64,000 nucleotides of DNA from assembly GCA_905331475.1 (NCBI GenBank), contig CAJNYU010003062.1:174961-238960 (forward strand). The letters run 5' to 3'. A model generated the notes under the pieces. That model saw only the letters and a list, made by a program, of their open reading frames with translations. It was not told the DNA's origin and searched no databases. This stretch comes from Rotaria socialis. Taxonomy: Eukaryota; Rotifera; Eurotatoria; Philodinida; Philodinidae. Position numbers and translations under genes: made by a program. Below, piece by piece: positions 25,355 through 38,303 of the stretch. How positions within the stretch are numbered: position 1 is the first letter of the stretch; every line of letters begins with the position of its first letter.

Positions 25355-25672
25355 GATGAAAAATAAAAATCTGAAAACAACTTCAAATATAGATATGCTT
25401 ATTTCGATGAATTAATATTTACATATATAAATCTACAATATTCTAATGCTTTTTTTTCTTTTGATTAACTGAAACAAATATTTAATACACCAAAGCTTAT
25501 GTAATTAATAAATTCTAAGAAACGGGATATAACAATTAAAGAAAAAAAGATTGTAAAACAAATGGCTTTCAAGAAAAAAAATAACGGTATGTGATGCAGA
25601 CAATTCACTGTAAATTATTGGCAAAATCAATGAACAAATAGTTGCTTTTAAGGAAAATTATACAAATGAATA
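25355..25672. other. Short intergenic spacer between ZYG11 and SmE
   Basis: AT-rich spacer carrying the SmE promoter (minus strand) and the ZYG11 3' end. Nothing else is recognised. Confidence 0.5.
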
Positions 25673-28600
25673 TTAACTAGCAACAGCTGACGAATTTTTA
25701 TGATTATTTGAATAATATGGTTCAAGAAGATGAAGAATTGAATTGAGTAATTGAATTGTAGATTTATCACAATGATCCGATGATATTTGATCAAAATATA
25801 ATTTTTGTATTAAATCATACAATTTTTCTTCGCGCATTATTCGAATGTATCGTGCACCTTGAAAACAAAATATTTTTCTTAGAGTTATTGTTGTTTTTTT
25901 GTTCGATTTTGTTTACTTACGATCTGTACTGCAAACATGATGAATAGCCCAAACAGCCCAAAGCTGTATGACTGGAATTTGTGTACAATGCAATAATGGT
26001 AGAAATGGTTTGAATGATCTAAAGTAAAATTAGGATTTAATTACTCCATGCTACATTAAGATACTACTAGTCAAACGCACACACACGCACAAAATGAATG
26101 TCTTTTTTCTATTCCTAAATAAGATCGATTACAGTCATGGTATAAAGTAGCATAGAAGAAAATAAAAACTTCCAACTATACTGATATTCGAGTCAAGTTT
26201 CACTCGATTCTGAAATATATATATATTCATCGAAGTTCATTCGCTCCATGGGATATAAGTGCGGTGCAGAAGACGAATACTACCTTAATTTATCTGAACA
26301 ATACAAATTTATTTCTAAAGGTGGTCATACTGAACATGTTATTCTTGGTAAAGGGCATGCATTTTTAGGTTATATGGCTGAAAGAAAAACTATTTATAGG
26401 AATTATGAATAGGGTTAACGTGTTATATAGAAGCGGATTTTGTCTTTTTTTAATTAAAAAGCGCTTATGTGTAGGAAGATTGATAGCTTAGCATGAATGA
26501 AATAGCATAAAACCGATTTCAATTGTTGAATGCAGAGTGAGACTCGTTTTTCTCGTGAAAATAATCAACAGTTTATGGTTTTAGATTCGTCTGTCTCTAT
26601 TGTCGAGCATGGTCAGAATTTCGATTGCTTATAAAAAAAAAAGAATTTTCGAGATTCGGTATGCAAAGAAAAATGTATTTTTCTATTCAAAACTGAGATT
26701 AGTATTGATTTAATGCGAAAAGTTTTGTTGATTAAATATTGGTATTAATCTAAGAAGAGATTAGGATTTTAAGAAATTGAATTTTTTTATACTTCGCTGC
26801 CTTCTTTTGTTTGTAATTTTTTAGCTTAAAAAAAAGAGCGAGAATTCAAATAATTGTTTTCATTTCTTAGAACTTTTTGTTTTTGTATACCTGTATGTAA
26901 TTATATTTCTATCTGGATTTTGCCATTTCAAAATAGCATTTTTCATATATTGACATAATTCCAAATTAAGTTCACGATTGATTTGTTGAAAGAGTAAATG
27001 TGCAAGAATGCCGGCTGCAGAAAATGCTATATCAATAATAGCATCTGTTAAGAATTTTTGTATTAAAGGAATAATATCAATTGAATAGAGACACATAATT
27101 AAATGCGAAACTTCAGAAATATTACTTAACACCCCAAGAATTTTTGTTAATATAATTGTATCTGTTGAGAATAGATGAATCAAACGTTGAAATAATTGTA
27201 AACCATTGGAATGTACAAAACGTTCACATACAATTGGATTTTCATCTGTTAAATTCCATAGAAGACTCAGACAAAAACGTAATGTGTCATCTCCTGTTAA
27301 TTGGAGATCATTATTCAGTAGTAGATTATGATTTAATGGTTGCTCAGATGCATGATTCTGAATGTTTTGCATGGCTTGTAAACGGTTTACTTGATGTTCG
27401 ATTAATTGAAGAAGACAATGAATATTTATAACGGAGCCCAATTTGGTACATTCCTCTACAGTTAACTGCAATAAAACAGAAAATATAATTCTTTGTGCGT
27501 TGTTTTGACGCTCAAACTAGTGTCGATGCATAAGATACGATTTAGGATATCCTGTAGACTCGGTTGATATACGATCAAAGGGCGCATATAAATGAGATGT
27601 CATTCCAGTTTGTTTAAATTATTTCCTTATTGAATTTCTGGAGGATTAAATAAAAGCATATTAATGTGATAGGTCTCAAAATAGATATAACAAAAGATTC
27701 TATATATGGCAAACAATAAAAACTGTTGATTCATGCTTCATACTTTTATTCCGTGAGAGCTTTGCTAGCAGCTTTTTAATACTGTAATCAATCCTCTCTA
27801 GAAAATTCTATTGATAAAAAATAGCCGGTTAAATAAATAAGCACACGAATCTTTTGAACTGAGATAAGAAAAATGGCACGAGTGAAAATTATTTAGTAGA
27901 GCAATAGTAATAATTTGTTTTACGCTTAAATTTAATAATCATTAGGATCAAAGTGTTATAATTACAAGTTTTCTATTCCGTAGGCATGATGGAAAATTTT
28001 GCGGGAGGCGGATATCTATTGTGTGCAACTGTAAACGCATGATGTATGTATGGATTCCTAATCATAAACTACAAGGCAGCCAAACAGAGTCCTTTATCTT
28101 CACACTGATTCAAACATTAATTGCATATTGTGCTACAGATCGACTAAGATATAATGATCAGTTTCATATTACGAAGAATAAAAAAGTAGCAAAAGTCTTT
28201 TTTTTAATTTTTATTATAATTCTGTTAACAAATTCGTTTCGATCTATTGACTGATTTAATTATCTCACTATTCACTGCCAAAAAATCGTGCAATTCTAAT
28301 TATTATTTTCGATCTTTCTTCATTAATATTTCTATTCAAGCGCTTTCTTAACATACTAAATGTAATCTCAAACGTTTTGCCGCGATTTATGGCACTACTC
28401 GGTGTTTATTTATGAGAGCTTTCCGTTTAAACTAAACTTTTGTAACAGGAGAGACAATGTCCTTTACGCTTCATTTCTAGTAGAACAAATGATCGATCAA
28501 TATTACAACAGTGCAATAAGTACTATCTATTTTTTTTGAAACCTATTAACCGGCAGGTATTGATGGATATCTATCAACGAGTCTAATTATTCGACAAATC

Positions 28601-31600
28601 AATAGGACACACTAGCCACCAAAACGAGACAGAATATCTGATATCTATAGAGTGACCGATGAGAAAATGTTCCTTGAGTGTAAAAGGCTATACAGACCAG
28701 GGTGACCAGATCTTCTGAAAACTAGGGAAAATTTCTGAATTTTGAACATGTTTCTGATCTTCTGATTTTTTCTGAATTTGGAATATTTTCAGATCGCTTC
28801 TTTGTCACTGAAATTAGGTACGATCATAACCCATTACTATAATAAATCACTAGTGTTTCATCAATTTTCTGTATTAATCATCTTTTATACTCCTCGTTCG
28901 AATTCTGGCGTCGAATTGATTTTCGGTCATGTAAAGCATTTATAGTCCGATTATCGTAATCCGAGAATATAAAACCAGATAATGCTTAACTTAAAATAAA
29001 AATGAATGGTAATTATTCATGAGAAGGTTTTATTAGTATATGCTATCTTAAACAAACTTCCTAGAACAAATTCCAAAAGATACGAAATATGAATAACAAT
29101 ACCGAGATGATGGAATTTAACTTTTTTTCTTGTTGGATTTCTTAATCTACGCAGAATGCATGTGATTTAGTCTTGCTCGTTTTTGTGAACGAGTTTTAAA
29201 TTTAAAAAGAAGTTGTACTAATTTTTCAAAAACTGCCATTTTCTGATTTTTCAGAGAAAGTTTCTGATCGTTTTCTGATTTTGAAAAAATATTTTCTGAT
29301 TTTTCAATTTTTGATCTCGCCACCCTGATGCAGACCCATAAAATGTTAACCCTACAAATTCTTATAAAGACATACCATCTATATAAAAGGAATAGATCTT
29401 TATTTTGAAAGGATTTTAAAAATATCTTCTTACCCTACTTGTCAATAAAGCTAATATAGCCACACCCGGTTGTATAATTGCTGAATCAGTATGATTTTGT
29501 AAATTATTCATAACTAATGATGCTAATAGAAAAAAATTAAAATTTGGTTCATGCAAAATTCTATCACTGCATAGAGCCAATAAGCAATTTTTTTGTAACT
29601 ATAAAAAAAGATATTTATTTTAATTATTTACTTGTCGAATTCTATTTTTACTTGTTGTTGATTAGGAAAATATTCCATAACCGTCATGATCGATTCGACG
29701 ATTTTAGTTAAAGATTTAAGATGAATTTGCTCAATAATTGGTGAACGTGTTAGATTGTAAATACATGCTGTTGATGCCAATTGAATCGATTGTGAATTTC
29801 GATGTATTGACATTGTATGAAGTATTAAATCGATGAGAAGATTTTGATATTTTGATTGATATGAACGTGTAAGAAAAAATATATAATAAAGAATTTTCTG
29901 TACAAAATTAACTCGATCATAATAACGTTTTAATGACTCGATGAGATAGGGTTCATAAAGATGTGCATCATTTTCAATAGTGATATCATTTAGATCGTAT
30001 GTATACAAACGAAGTTTTGAATAACATAAATCATTTCTATCAAATAAACAATTCGTACATTTTTCATCAGTTAAAAATAAGCCAAGAAATTCAAGATTCT
30101 TATGAGAGAGTAAAAATTTATATAAAGATTTTGATGAGATATTCTTTTGTCCGCTTAAATCTAATTCTTTGAGATTCGATAAACAATTGGGTTCGGATAG
30201 AAATCCATTGATATTATATTTTGTGTTTGTGATTGAATTTTCATTATCGGTGCTAATGTCTAAATATTCAAGATGCTTTAGTTGATGTAAAATTTCATAA
30301 ATCGTTGGATTTTGTTGCATTTGAAATGAACAATTGTATAGATTTAAAGATTTTAATTTTGTTGCTAATTTTGATAAACAATTAAAGGATGTTAATGATG
30401 AACATGACGATATATCAAGTTTATGCAATTTTTCTAATGAATCGATTATAAGATCGAGGCAATGATTTTTTATATCGGTATTATTGATATTTAATGAAGT
30501 TAGATTTATGAATTTCAATATAAGACGAAGATTTGTTGGAATTATATTTACAGATGAATATATTGTTGTAGTAGAATGTGTTGAACTGAAAAGTACAATA
30601 AATCAATATGATACTTCGGTATTTTATTGTGAAGTAGTAGCAGCAAGGTTTTCGATTAGTCCCCTTCTTAATTCATTTATTTTTCGAATAGAATATTCAT
30701 CTAAAAGTATGCTCAAGACGAAATCTTGGCAATGTGCGATCGAAATTGTATTTAGATTTTCAAGTTCTTGTTAATAAATGATTGGCCAATACAGAAGAAT
30801 CAAGCTATTCAATCGTACGAACAAAATTGTAGGAGAATTTGAAGCCTTCTCGAGAGAAAGAAATACGAGCTGCATTTCATCTCAGAGAAAATGAGCTAGA
30901 ACCAAATTCAGTCAACTTTTCTTCGCCAGTCAATTTCACACTAACTATCGAATTCCTGTTTCAACACGCTGAAATTATTTCAGATTGTTTAGGATATTCT
31001 ACTAGATCTCACTGGATTCTTTTCTCTGATCAAATAGAGATATAATTGCTATACTACATCCATTACTTAAAGTTTGAATATTTACCATTTATTTAAAGGT
31101 GACATATCAACTCGTGCATGTTTCCAAGTGGACGTTGAATGATATGCAGCAAAGAACTTATAATGTGCAATGTTAAGAATTTTTAATCGTTGAAATGTTA
31201 ACGGATGTAAACTATTTAGAACAGTATTGAATATTCGTTGATGTGAAAACCCTTCTAATAGAGCAGGTGAGCGTTGAAATAAATATCGATTGAATAAAGA
31301 TATTCGATTTAAATTTTCTGGCGATTGTCCACGTAAATGATGTAGAACTAATGGACCATAAACTGTATAAATATCATCGAATTTCGAATATAACGATGGA
31401 CAAATATGCTGATAAAGTAATTTATTAACTTCGTGAGTTGATCGATTGTTATTTAAATCTTTAAAAATAATTTTAATTTCACTTAAATTCGAATGTTGCT
31501 GAAGAATATGGCATTGTAATTGACTTAAATATTTAACATTGAGTACGATTCGCTTTAAACTTGTAACATTCGATGAAAATAGTGTTAGAGTAAAATCATT

Positions 31601-32703
31601 TAATTGATTTTGTCTGACTAAATAATCAACAAGACGCTCAGATAATATGGCATTTAGTGGACATATACCACGAAGAAATTGTTCAAGAAACGAAGGTCGA
31701 TTATTACATTTCAATTGAGTCTAAACAACGATAAAACAATGTCATTTTAAAATACATGCCCGTATGGGAATCAAAAAAAGTAGCGAAGTCTACTTTTTCT
31801 CTAAATAGTCAAGATTAAAAGCTATTATCGTGCATTTGGCATAGCGTGAGCTATGAGTAGGATACGTTTGACTCTTTCTTTTTTTTTCTTCTTTTGAATG
31901 AGAAAACATCGATCGACTCATGCATAGGAGCTATTTAAAATTTCGGCTGAAGAACAGTTTCTTTTATCGAAATATATATTTCACTTGAAAACTCAGCAAA
32001 CGATTCTTTTCACCTGGTACTCTCACAATATAATTAAAACCAGTAAGTCTCTTCATAGACAAGATTCATCGATATAAAAAATTTATCTAACCTCCATTTG
32101 AACAGTTAGATAAACCTTATTTTTTTTCGAAACGCATATTGATCATCACTTTTCATGACAACCCTTTGCGCAAATGAAATGCACACTTGTACAAACAGTT
32201 TCTTAATTAACTAATCAAAGAAGTTGATTTACACTCCATTACGCATCGAATATGTTTCTAAGCAAGAACTATTTAATATTTATTCGAATCGAGTTCAATT
32301 TAAAAAACACACAAATGCAAAAACTTAAGCTCATGATTCTTGCCTGTATGTATTCATCCGTGATTTTCGACAGGCATCATCATCACACAACATGAAAGAA
32401 GCTAATTTGCCATCAACCGATGTCGAACCAAAAGCAAGGAAAGATTCCAACATTTCTATTGAACTTTACCTCATAAATACTATAATCGACTTTTTGGACC
32501 AAAGTACTATTATCATCATCGTCATCGGTTGTATTGTATTTTCTTTTTCGTTGACCATTTAATGATGATTGACTTTTTTCCTTTTCATATATTTGATTAA
32601 TACATCCTTCAATTTGTTTTTTCCATATAAATTCATCATATTTTAATAGAGAAACAAATTTTCGTAGACATATTTCACGTAATTTATCTGGATTATCCAC
32701 CAT
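25673..32703 (-). CDS. ZYG11: ZYG11 family CUL2 ubiquitin-ligase substrate receptor
   Basis: Substrate-recognition subunit of Cullin2-RING ligases, a family known for recognising N-terminal glycine degrons. Seven inferred exons: 32703-32470, 31720-31086, 30585-29652, 29598-29434, 27465-26891, 26018-25921, 25857-25673, giving 941 aa (human ZYG11B 744). The leucine-rich region is in exons 2-3 (LEYLDISTDNEN, LKELDLSGQKNISSKSL, NLEFLGLFLTDEKC). The C-terminal armadillo-type region follows: QLASTACIYNLTRSP, EYFPNQQQLQKNCLLALCSDRI (across the exon 3/4 junction), SLLWNLTDENP, GILAHLLF, then YRSFKPFLPLLHC and QLWAVWAIHHVC, all in ZYG11 order. ATG 32703 is chosen; the frame is open upstream only to a TTG. 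The extra length is mostly in the N-terminal half, including a Lys/Asp-rich loop (KRKYNTTDDDDD). Exon 4/5 are separated by a 2-kb intron containing a hAT-like element. Confidence 0.9.
26248..26412 (+). other. Antisense 54-aa ORF inside a ZYG11 intron
   Basis: ATG 26248 to TAG 26412 lies in the ZYG11 exon 5/6 intron, on the opposite strand. The translation (MGYKCGAEDEYYLNLSEQYK...) has balanced, non-repetitive composition, unlike most intronic ORFs here. No family is recognised and no splice sites are evident. It could be an exon relic. Confidence 0.2.
28690..29335. mobile_element. hAT-like non-autonomous element in ZYG11 intron
   Basis: A 630-bp element (28698-29327) starts CAGGGTGACCAGATC and ends with the near-complement GATCTCGCCACCCTG. 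It is flanked by an 8-bp duplication with one mismatch (ATACAGAC 28690-28697, ATGCAGAC 29328-29335). CAGGGTG-type ends with an 8-bp TSD are typical of hAT elements. The subterminal regions are packed with TTTCTGAT(TTT) words near both ends, resembling hAT transposase-binding arrays. No transposase is present. Confidence 0.8.
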
Positions 32704-32878
32704 GGAAATTCTTTTGTTTTTCAATTAATTACAAATATTTTCATTGGCATTATTTTTTAGTAAAATATTCGAAATGAATTTAAATCTTAAATGAAAACAA
32801 AACAGAAAGAAAGAAAGAAAATAATTTATCTAGGTCGTAGTTTTTAAAGTTTAATAACGATTAATATAATAACAATAA

Positions 32879-33378
32879 GAAACAAACGGTACTGGATCAA
32901 TTCGTCGCACAGACAATTCGTCGTCGGATAATTCGTCTCAAGACAATTGGTCGCAATGTAACTTAATGAAAGTGAATATGACGTGTTGCTTGATGTAATT
33001 GAATCAAGTAGACTATGTTCAATTAATTGATTAAGCCCACGAATTTCGTAGACTGAGTTATGAATCTCAAGGAAAAAATGAATAATCTAATAGGATTTTG
33101 GGAAAATCCGAAAAAACCCATTAATTTTAAAAATAAATATAAAATAATTCTCCTCAGTAACAGAAGACATTTCTTGTCACTATTCATACAATTATCTATA
33201 TCAATTATTCTATTCTCATTAATCTCCCTTAATTAAATTAGAATAAACATGTACGCGACGAATTATCCGTGCGACGAATTGTCCGCGCGACATATTTTTC
33301 TTGCGACGAATTGTCTGCGACGAATTGACTGTACGACGTATTGTCCATGCGACAAATTGTCCAGTTACCGAAACAAAC
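32879..33378. mobile_element. Foldback/MULE-like element with 9-bp target duplication
   Basis: Element 32888-33369 (482 bp) starts GGTACTGG and ends CCAGTTACC. It is flanked by an exact 9-bp direct repeat GAAACAAAC (32879-32887 and 33370-33378). Both ends carry arrays of a GACAATTCGTCGC-like word, in one orientation on the left (about four copies) and inverted on the right (about seven copies), so the ends fold back on each other. A 9-bp TSD points to Mutator-like transposons. It lies between the GRASP 3' end and the ZYG11 start, about 185 bp upstream of the ZYG11 ATG. Confidence 0.83.
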
Positions 33379-33580
33379 AAGTGTAGTCGAACTGAAAAAC
33401 AAGAAAATTTTGTTACCTAACGGACACAAATCTAGTTGAAAAGAAATAAAAGCAAAAGCGATTAAAGCAGTTTACATTAGAAAAAGAAAAGAAAATCTAA
33501 GCATAGAAAAAGCGCGCTTAACCCACGTGAGAACTGAAAAGCAATAACCATGATTATTCAGAATATCAGAAAAACAATTA

Positions 33581-35218
33581 TTAATGATTATGACTATGCC
33601 CGTGATCATCGCTATGATCATGACTATGACCATGGCCATCGCTATGATCATGACTATGACCGTGGCCATCACCATGGTCATGACTATGTCCATGTCCACT
33701 ATTATCGTGATCATGAATAAATGATGATGTTTGTTGAATAGATGTCGGTGATGGAATTGAAAAAGCATTGAATGTATTCATGTTTGGATTGAATTGTATT
33801 GGTGCTTGTTGATATTGATATTGAGAATCAGTAAATAGTGATGGTGGAGTAGGTTGAAAATATTGTTGTTGAGGATGTCCTAATCCAGTGCTAAAAGGTG
33901 GCATCATCGGCGGAGGTATTATTGATGTGTATTGATCAGTTGGGCCTGGATTTGTTGGTTGTTGTTGAAAATGTTGCATACCTAGATTTGATGGTGGCAT
34001 TACTGGAGGAGAGACGATTGTTGGTAATTGTTCATTTAGCCCTGGATTTGTAAATTGATGTTGAACTGGAGAAGAAAACTGAGCGTTAGTAAAAGTAGGA
34101 GCGAATGTTGAAGGACTCGATGGAAAAGTTGTTGGTACAGGGTTAACTGAAGGAGTAGCCGATGGATTAATTGTCATATCACCAAAATATCTTGATAGGA
34201 AGAAGAAAAAACGGAAACCAAATTTAAAAAGAAACTTTTTTCTTGCACATACTTCGCAAATTGACTTGGATCATTAGCTGTTGATGTTATTGGTTGAGTT
34301 CCTAAAGTTGTTGTTGCTGTCTCGTTTGAATTACTTGCTATTGTATTAACCGGTGGTGGAACAAATAAACTTGGCATTGTAACTGTTATTGGTGGCATAT
34401 TAGCAGGTTGAAATGTAAAATTCATATTTGTACCCCCATTTAAATTTGATGATGGCATAGCCGAAAGTATTGGCATTTTATCAGTAGTATTAATTCCGTT
34501 AAGACCAGCAGCATTTGTTTTTGTTACTGGTGGTGAACTAGTTGTTCGAATTGGTATTCGATGAAGATAACCATAACCAATACCACAACCTAAACTGCCT
34601 TCTCCGCCCCATCCAACATTTGGTGTAAGAGTTATTTCACGTGTCATATCACTTTCACTATTGTAAACATAGAGTTTAAGCGGTTTTCCTTCATTTGTTT
34701 CAATTAATGTAAATAAATCCTCGGCATCATTTAATAATGTATCAGCTCCAATAATATAATCGTTCTGCGAACGTAAACCAGCTAATGCTGCTGGTGAATG
34801 TTGTTGAACATCTAAGACGTGCCAAACATTTTCATTTGCTTTATCAAATGTGCAAAAACGAATACTTAATCCAAGTAAACCCTAATTTAAAAATAGAAAA
34901 TAAAAAAAGATTACTTTCTGTTATTTGTATGCATACTTGGCCACCCCAATTTTCATGGGGAATTAATGTTAGCTGTCGTACTGTTTGTGTTTTACTACTA
35001 TAGACAAGTAGTTCGACTGGTTTGCCAGCGTTTTCTTTTAATACTTCTTTGAATCTATCATTATCTGTATCAAGTCGAATACCGTTGATACTAACAATAA
35101 AATCGAAATATGCTTCCAAGCCAGTTTTGTGTCCAGGTGAACCCTCTTGAACACGAAGGACATGAAAACCTTCCGTACCGCCACCTGGAATTTTTAAATT
35201 ACTACCACCAAGACCCAT
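33581..35218 (-). CDS. GORASP: Golgi reassembly-stacking protein (GRASP55/65)
   Basis: Peripheral Golgi protein that tethers cisternae and supports unconventional secretion. Three inferred exons: 35218-34937, 34881-34253, 34190-33581, giving 506 aa. The frame is open upstream of the chosen ATG. MGLGGS is chosen because every GRASP begins MG, the glycine being myristoylated. Two PDZ-like GRASP domains follow: [27 protein letters not shown] ending in HENWGGQ at ~residue 94, then [20 protein letters not shown] ending in [20 protein letters not shown] at ~residue 205. The rest is a Pro/Ser/Thr/Gln-rich regulatory region, as in the family. The last ~44 residues are an unusual His/Asp/Gly repeat (units such as [10 protein letters not shown]), absent from the GRASPs I know, suggesting metal binding. 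No splice site that would remove it is apparent, and the frame runs on to TAA. Confidence 0.94.
33584..33716 (-). repeat. Histidine-rich coding tandem repeat in GRASP tail
   Basis: Plus-strand repeats of a CATGACTATGACCATGGCCATCG-like 30-nt pattern encode, on the minus strand, about four units of a 10-residue His/Gly/Ser/Asp repeat ([10 protein letters not shown]) just before the GRASP stop codon. Confidence 0.85.
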
Positions 35219-36376
35219 CGTAATTGGTTCGATAGTAAAATCGAAATTTCTTCGTTTTAACAAAAAGAAATTTCTTTTGAAAACTAGTACAATTGTGAAT
35301 GCTGGCCAGGATGACACAATGGTGTGCTTGACCAATTAAACACTCTATGCTGACTCGATATTTGATCATTCATTAATATCATAAATGTCATATAAAATGA
35401 AAATTATTGTGAAAATTATTGATTTTTTTAATATTTTAGGAATTTTACAGTACTCATTGCACATCTTTGGCGTCAATGAGCGACATCTGTTAACTGATCG
35501 TACAGCATCATATGTTTCGAAATGATTTCTCAAAAAGCGAAAGCTCTCGAACATATTTAGTAATATTCAGCAGTCAACTGAAAGAAAATGATTAAGATAT
35601 TTTTACGATAATCTAATAAATTTTGAAAAAATAGAGCACTGTTTTGGTACTCGCTAATATGAAAATCGTGTTTTTTTTTTGTAGTCTTCACATATAGATT
35701 TATGTAAAAATGTATTCTGCTTATTATTTGTTTGCTTCCCAGTAATACAGTTTTTATTAGATTCTATTAATAGTAACAATTTTGTTCGTTTATCTCTTGA
35801 AACACGCAACTTGTCGAGCTATTTTCAAGTACTTTGTTATGAAAAATAAAGTATTACAGGTGACCTCATGATCGAATAGCAGAGATCTAAAAATAATTCG
35901 TTACTAATTCCTAGGAATAACTCTGAAAAAAAAAGAGGTTTTTTGGAATTAACTAGCATCGAAACGTATAAAATGCTTCAACAAAACTACTACTACATGT
36001 ATCATAGTAAAAACTACACTTCTTTATTACCATTATCAAATATTATGAAGAAAAACAATTATTTTCATAGAATCTCTTTATTTCACCTTGAAGAATCTTT
36101 TCCGTGTATAAAAGTATGATTGTATTTAATAGCACTTTTGATGATTGAAACTTTTAACGTTACACACTTTCTAAAATATGATGTCAGCCATTAAACACTT
36201 CGAGTACGTATGTTTCTTTATTAAAATTTTGATAAAAGAAAAAAAGGAACACAAATGAATATAATCTTCAATCAGCCACAACAAATAGACAGTCAAAGAA
36301 AAGCGAAATACTGACTAGTATATAAGAACCACTGTAAATGGTCACTGTTGAAAACGATAAAACAACATAATATCAA
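35219..36376. other. Intergenic, GRASP upstream region
   Basis: AT-rich, with no supported gene. It contains the GRASP promoter/5'UTR (minus strand) and the 3' flank of the gene ending at 36377. A 62-aa minus ORF at 35366-35554 has no family resemblance and no splice context. Confidence 0.4.
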
Positions 36377-38303
36377 TTATACACAGCCAAGCAATAATAA
36401 ACGACGTGCTTTATGACAATAATCATTTAAACTGTGCTTATGATGTTGTTTTTGTTCAAATTTCACTACAGCAAAATGACTTTGTTGCATTGTATCTTTT
36501 GTATCACCGAGTTCAAGATCTCCTGATAATATGTAACCATCAGATATATCATCAGCAGTTACTTGTGATGATAATATAAGACGAAAATAAGCATCAGTTT
36601 GACGTTGAAATTGTCCAGTTATTTCAAATCGACCCTTGCCCAAACATTTCATATGACCTCTAGAAAAAATATATTCATGGATTTTTATGTAACATCTAGA
36701 TAAGTTATTATATATATTAAAGAAAAGCAAAAAGAAAGAATTAACTACTTATTTATGTTAATATACTGAATTCATTATCATTCAATGCGCATATAGATTA
36801 AGAATTCTTTTACTAACGCATATTACTCTAGTTCATTTAGACATATTTTTCGAGGTTAATATACTATGTAGACAAAAAAAAATAAAAACACCAAATTAGC
36901 GTCTGATGATTTATCCGCGCACCTGTTAGAGAGTACTGTACCCTTCTCTATAATCCTTCATGGTCTGATCTAATATATTGTCTAGGCATGAATATGACTT
37001 TCCTTTTCTTAACGTAATATCGAACTCATTAGATCTGCTGTCTCTCAGCATGTTAATGTCGACTTCCTGTGTGCGTCCGTCTATTACGTTTTTCATTAAT
37101 ACATACAACATGAAATAAAATAATATGAAAATTTACCATCACTCTCATTTCCTTTTCTTCTTTTTTATCCAAATGCGTGAACATTTGCGCAATTGCAAGA
37201 AGAAATCAAATTACTCATCAAGCAGAAAATATACTGCTGTTCTCGTTTATAATCCGATTAATCGAGAGCAAAATGAGAAGATGAAATTTTTGTTTGGCCG
37301 CCGATCATTTCAGTATAAATAAATATTCATCTATGTCAATAAACGAAACGAAAAAGACTGCGAGTCATTACTCCAATTGATGTTTGTTCCTTCAAAAAAG
37401 AAAAATCTTTTTCTTGTTTTTCAATTCCCATATGACAAATTATGGACTATGATTGTCTGTCAATCAAAGTTCTATGTGTAAGTATAGGACACACGTAACG
37501 GCATATAATCGTATTTGTACTTGAACAGGAATAAAGCTGATGATTATTCTCTCATACTTTACATGTTCCTGCCATTAAGTATAAATATAAGACATTAGAA
37601 TCGACCTCGTTCTATTCTCACCGATGTAATATAGCGCGCGTGTTGCTTGTCACATATGTGCACACAAAGTCGAGCAAAATGCGACTAATTATATTTCTTC
37701 GGAAGACTTACATACATATGCAGACGGAAACTATCAATACATTGGAAGGTTTGACATACTATCGAATTGTCAATTAAATCCATTACACATATATGACAAC
37801 CTTCTATTAGACAGTTAAAACTAGGTGTGCACCATAATTGTTTTTTCAAAGGTACTTTATTCTATGAGAAAATTTTCTTCTCTTTGTAAATTATGGAACT
37901 ACTCATTCTCGTTGATAAACTTTTTCCGCATATTTAAATTAAAAAGAAAATGGATAGTGATTGCTTCGGGAATGGAAAAAATAAAGAAAGATGATTACGC
38001 CTCGGCTTTCTCTACTTCTTTATATAATCGTATTAAGAGAAGCAAAGTGCACTAAAAAAAGGAAACAGCAATAACATACTTCGTGATACTTGTTCGATGA
38101 CCCAGTTGTTCAATAATTTCGCATTTTGTTTTTGACCACCATACTGTTTTTATTGTCCAATGTGAAATAAGTGCTGGTTTAGGCCAACTTTCATAGGCAT
38201 ATAAACGAATTTTCGTTAGACGTTGTTCGCCAATTTCACGTAATAGTTTACGTCCACATTGGCCACGAGTTTCTTCGTAATAGAACGAATCAGTCAATTT
38301 CAT
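36377..38303 (-). CDS. Unrecognised two-exon protein
   Basis: Two exons, 38303-38080 and 36659-36377, join in frame (donor GAA|GTATGT, acceptor TTTCTAG|AGG) to 168 aa. I do not recognise the family. The protein is not low-complexity: it has scattered Cys, several Trp (YESWPKPALISHW, KTVWWSKTKC) and, in exon 2, alternating hydrophobic/polar strands (GRFEITGQFQRQTDAYFRLIL). That suggests a beta-rich globular domain. There is no signal peptide or membrane segment from this start. The ATG lies two bases after a TTTTTTCAG acceptor, so an upstream untranslated or coding exon, or trans-splicing, is likely. The joining intron (1.42 kb) is long for this window and could hide further exons. Confidence 0.55.

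Noticed and set aside
33472-33768. Minus ORF rich in Met/Ile/Val
   Set aside because: Alternative frame of the GRASP histidine-tail repeat.
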